A stretch of DNA of 5,704 bases from Spirochaetales bacterium. GTDB taxonomy: Bacteria; Spirochaetota; Spirochaetia; SZUA-6; DRHE01. The notes beneath the pieces are model-generated. The model had not been told where the DNA came from, did no database searches, and saw only the letters and a list, made by a program, of their open reading frames with translations. Both the position numbers and the translations under genes were made by a program. This document shows, piece after piece, positions 4,786-5,704 of the stretch. Within the stretch, counting starts at the first letter, position 1; the number at the start of each line of letters is the position of its first letter. The stretch is from NCBI GenBank assembly GCA_016930895.1, contig JAFGFV010000513.1, forward strand, positions 1-5,704, read 5' to 3'.

Positions 4786-4791
4786 ATTATA
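4786..4791 (-). promoter_or_regulatory. Consensus -10 box six bases before the 258-residue gene
   Basis: TATAAT on the - strand (ATTATA on +) ends six bases before ATG 4779, so transcription would begin at the start codon itself. No -35 is visible about 17 bp upstream (the sequence there is CCCGGG), so either the promoter is of a -35-weak type or the match is chance. A perfect TATAAT is uncommon in sequence this GC-rich. Confidence 0.45.
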
Positions 4792-4800
4792 CACCATCCT

Positions 4801-4858
4801 CGGGCATCCCCGGGGGCTCTCGTAGCTCGGCACGATTGACAGGTCCCCCGGGAGCCCG
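4801..4858. promoter_or_regulatory. Imperfect inverted repeat in the divergent promoter region
   Basis: CGGGC-a-TCCC-c-GGGGG (4801-4816) is complementary to CCCCC-GGGA-GCCCG (4845-4858), 14 pairs with two single-base bulges. The intervening 28 bases contain the TTGACA of the amidohydrolase promoter. It could be an operator for both divergent genes or simply GC-rich coincidence. Confidence 0.35.
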
Positions 4859-4865
4859 GTGTAAT
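4836..4865 (+). promoter_or_regulatory. Candidate promoter for the amidohydrolase gene
   Basis: A perfect -35 TTGACA (4836-4841) is followed after 18 bp by TGTAAT (4860-4865). The -10 lacks the usual A at position 2, so it is only moderate; TAATAG (4862-4867) is an alternative with a 20-bp spacer. The resulting leader would be about 25 bases, enough for the AGGGGGT ribosome-binding site at 4884-4890. Confidence 0.45.
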
Positions 4866-4896
4866 AGAGAAAACGCGAGCGCCAGGGGGTTTGAAC

Positions 4897-5704
4897 ATGA
4901 AGGCGATTGCCGAGCTGAGGGAGGCCGTCTCTTCCCTGCCCATCATCGACACCCACGAGCACCTGCCGTCCAGGGAAGAGGTGCGGGACCGGAACACCGA
5001 CGTGCTCAAGGAGTACCTGGCTCACTACTTCAACCGGGACCTGATCTCCGCCGGGATGCCCCCGGGGGACTACACGACCATCGCCGAGAGCCGCCTGCCG
5101 ATCCGGGAGAAGTGGAAGCTGGTGGAGCCGTACTGGGAGGTGTCGCGCTACACCGGCTACGGCCGCAGCCTCGACATAGCGGTGCGGGAGCTCTACGGGA
5201 TCGACGGCATCTCCGGCGCCACCATCGAGGCCCTCAACGAGCGCTTCCTGGAGAGCCTGAAGCCCGGGCACTTCCGCAAGGTGCTGAGGGAGCGCTGCCG
5301 CATCGAGCGAAGCCTCCTGTGCGTGGAGACTCTCGAGGAGAGCTACGATCCCTTGATCGAGCGCAGCATCCACTGCGACCGGGAGCTCTTCCTGCCGGTG
5401 TACATCGTGAATCCTTTGGTGCACCCGGAGAGCTGGGCCGAGATCGAGCGGGTGGAGCGCGAGTCGGGGGTCAGGGTCACCTCCTTCTCCAGCTGGCTGG
5501 AGGCAACGGAGGCCAACGTGGAGCGGGCCTGTTCGTTCGGCTCACCGATCCTCAAGAACTCCCTGGCCTACGTTCGCAGCCTCCACTACGACCGGGTCAC
5601 CCGCGCGGAGGCCGAAGGGGCCTTCAACCAGGTGTTCCGCAGCCGCCATTTCCCCGAGTGGCACCAGAAACCGATCCTCACCGACAAGGCCTTCCAGGAC
5701 TACA
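4897..5704 (+). CDS. TIM-barrel metal-dependent amidohydrolase family protein (partial at right edge)
   Basis: The frame is open from ATG 4897 to the window end, giving 269 residues with no stop. AGGGGGT at 4884-4890, seven bases from the ATG, supports the start. The N-terminus L-P-I-I-D-T-H-E-H-L-P-S carries the H-x-H metal motif (His20, His22) at the end of the first barrel strand, as in amidohydrolase-superfamily proteins of the uronate isomerase-like or Amidohydro-rel type. The segment P-I-L-K-N-S-L-A-Y-V-R-S-L (217-229) resembles the L-K-x-x-x-A-Y-x-R-x-L segment in such proteins; Lys220 may bind metal or substrate, but that is inference. Later metal ligands (His and Asp) would lie past the edge. 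The region after the H-x-H contains long alpha-helical stretches, as in uronate isomerase-like members. The substrate cannot be given: these proteins include hydrolases, decarboxylases and isomerases. It is divergent from the 258-residue gene, with 117 bp between them. Confidence 0.85.
   Translation, partial: MKAIAELREAVSSLPIIDTHEHLPSREEVRDRNTDVLKEYLAHYFNRDLISAGMPPGDYTTIAESRLPIREKWKLVEPYWEVSRYTGYGRSLDIAVRELYGIDGISGATIEALNERFLESLKPGHFRKVLRERCRIERSLLCVETLEESYDPLIERSIHCDRELFLPVYIVNPLVHPESWAEIERVERESGVRVTSFSSWLEATEANVERACSFGSPILKNSLAYVRSLHYDRVTRAEAEGAFNQVFRSRHFPEWHQKPILTDKAFQDY

Noticed and set aside
4780..5424. Extension of the 258-residue protein far upstream on the - strand to 5424
   Set aside because: That part is antisense to the amidohydrolase gene and reads as Leu/Val/Gln-rich filler; the gene's own start region is at 4779 or 4797.

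Overview
The window comes from a GC-rich bacterium (about two thirds G+C by eye, with G/C at most third codon positions) that uses Shine-Dalgarno signals. Nothing in it fixes the lineage. The short secreted protein, whose signal peptide ends in LLFA, and the fused MetX-MetW protein would fit several groups, for example spirochaetes or deltaproteobacteria-like lineages, but that is a guess. I see no mobile element, CRISPR array, tRNA or rRNA. This is mostly ordinary chromosomal sequence with several small or unrecognised genes.

Layout. Bases 1-1027 (+ strand) hold the tail of a B12-binding radical SAM protein. A 126-residue protein with 11-residue repeats starts one base after its stop codon. 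A 38-residue basic ORF behind a perfect AGGAGG follows; together they look like one transcription unit. Bases 1028-1115 are an AT-rich island with a perfect 17-bp palindrome, leading into an HxlR-family regulator (1116-1454, +). A GC-rich hairpin region (1455-1566) separates this from three genes on the - strand. In transcription order these are an unrecognised 258-residue protein (4779 to 4003), a MetX-MetW fusion for methionine biosynthesis (3906 to 2059), and a small secreted low-complexity protein (1956 to 1567). A 117-bp divergent promoter region (4780-4896) separates the 258-residue gene from a + strand TIM-barrel amidohydrolase that runs off the right edge.

How the genes work together. 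The clearest biochemistry is in the fusion: a homoserine O-acyltransferase (MetX) and the class I methyltransferase-fold protein MetW in one chain, joined by a short linker with a duplicated hexapeptide. Its leader contains dyads, one of whose arms could alternatively pair over the Shine-Dalgarno, so RNA-level or operator control of methionine synthesis is possible. The HxlR regulator has no obvious target gene beside it, so the palindrome upstream of it suggests autoregulation. Two genes (1116 + and 4779 -) have a plausible -10 box exactly six bases before the ATG and little or no Shine-Dalgarno, which suggests leaderless transcripts. Neither the window nor the gene order shows an obvious new multi-gene system; the most open items are the repeat protein, the 38-residue ORF, the 258-residue protein and the metXW leader.
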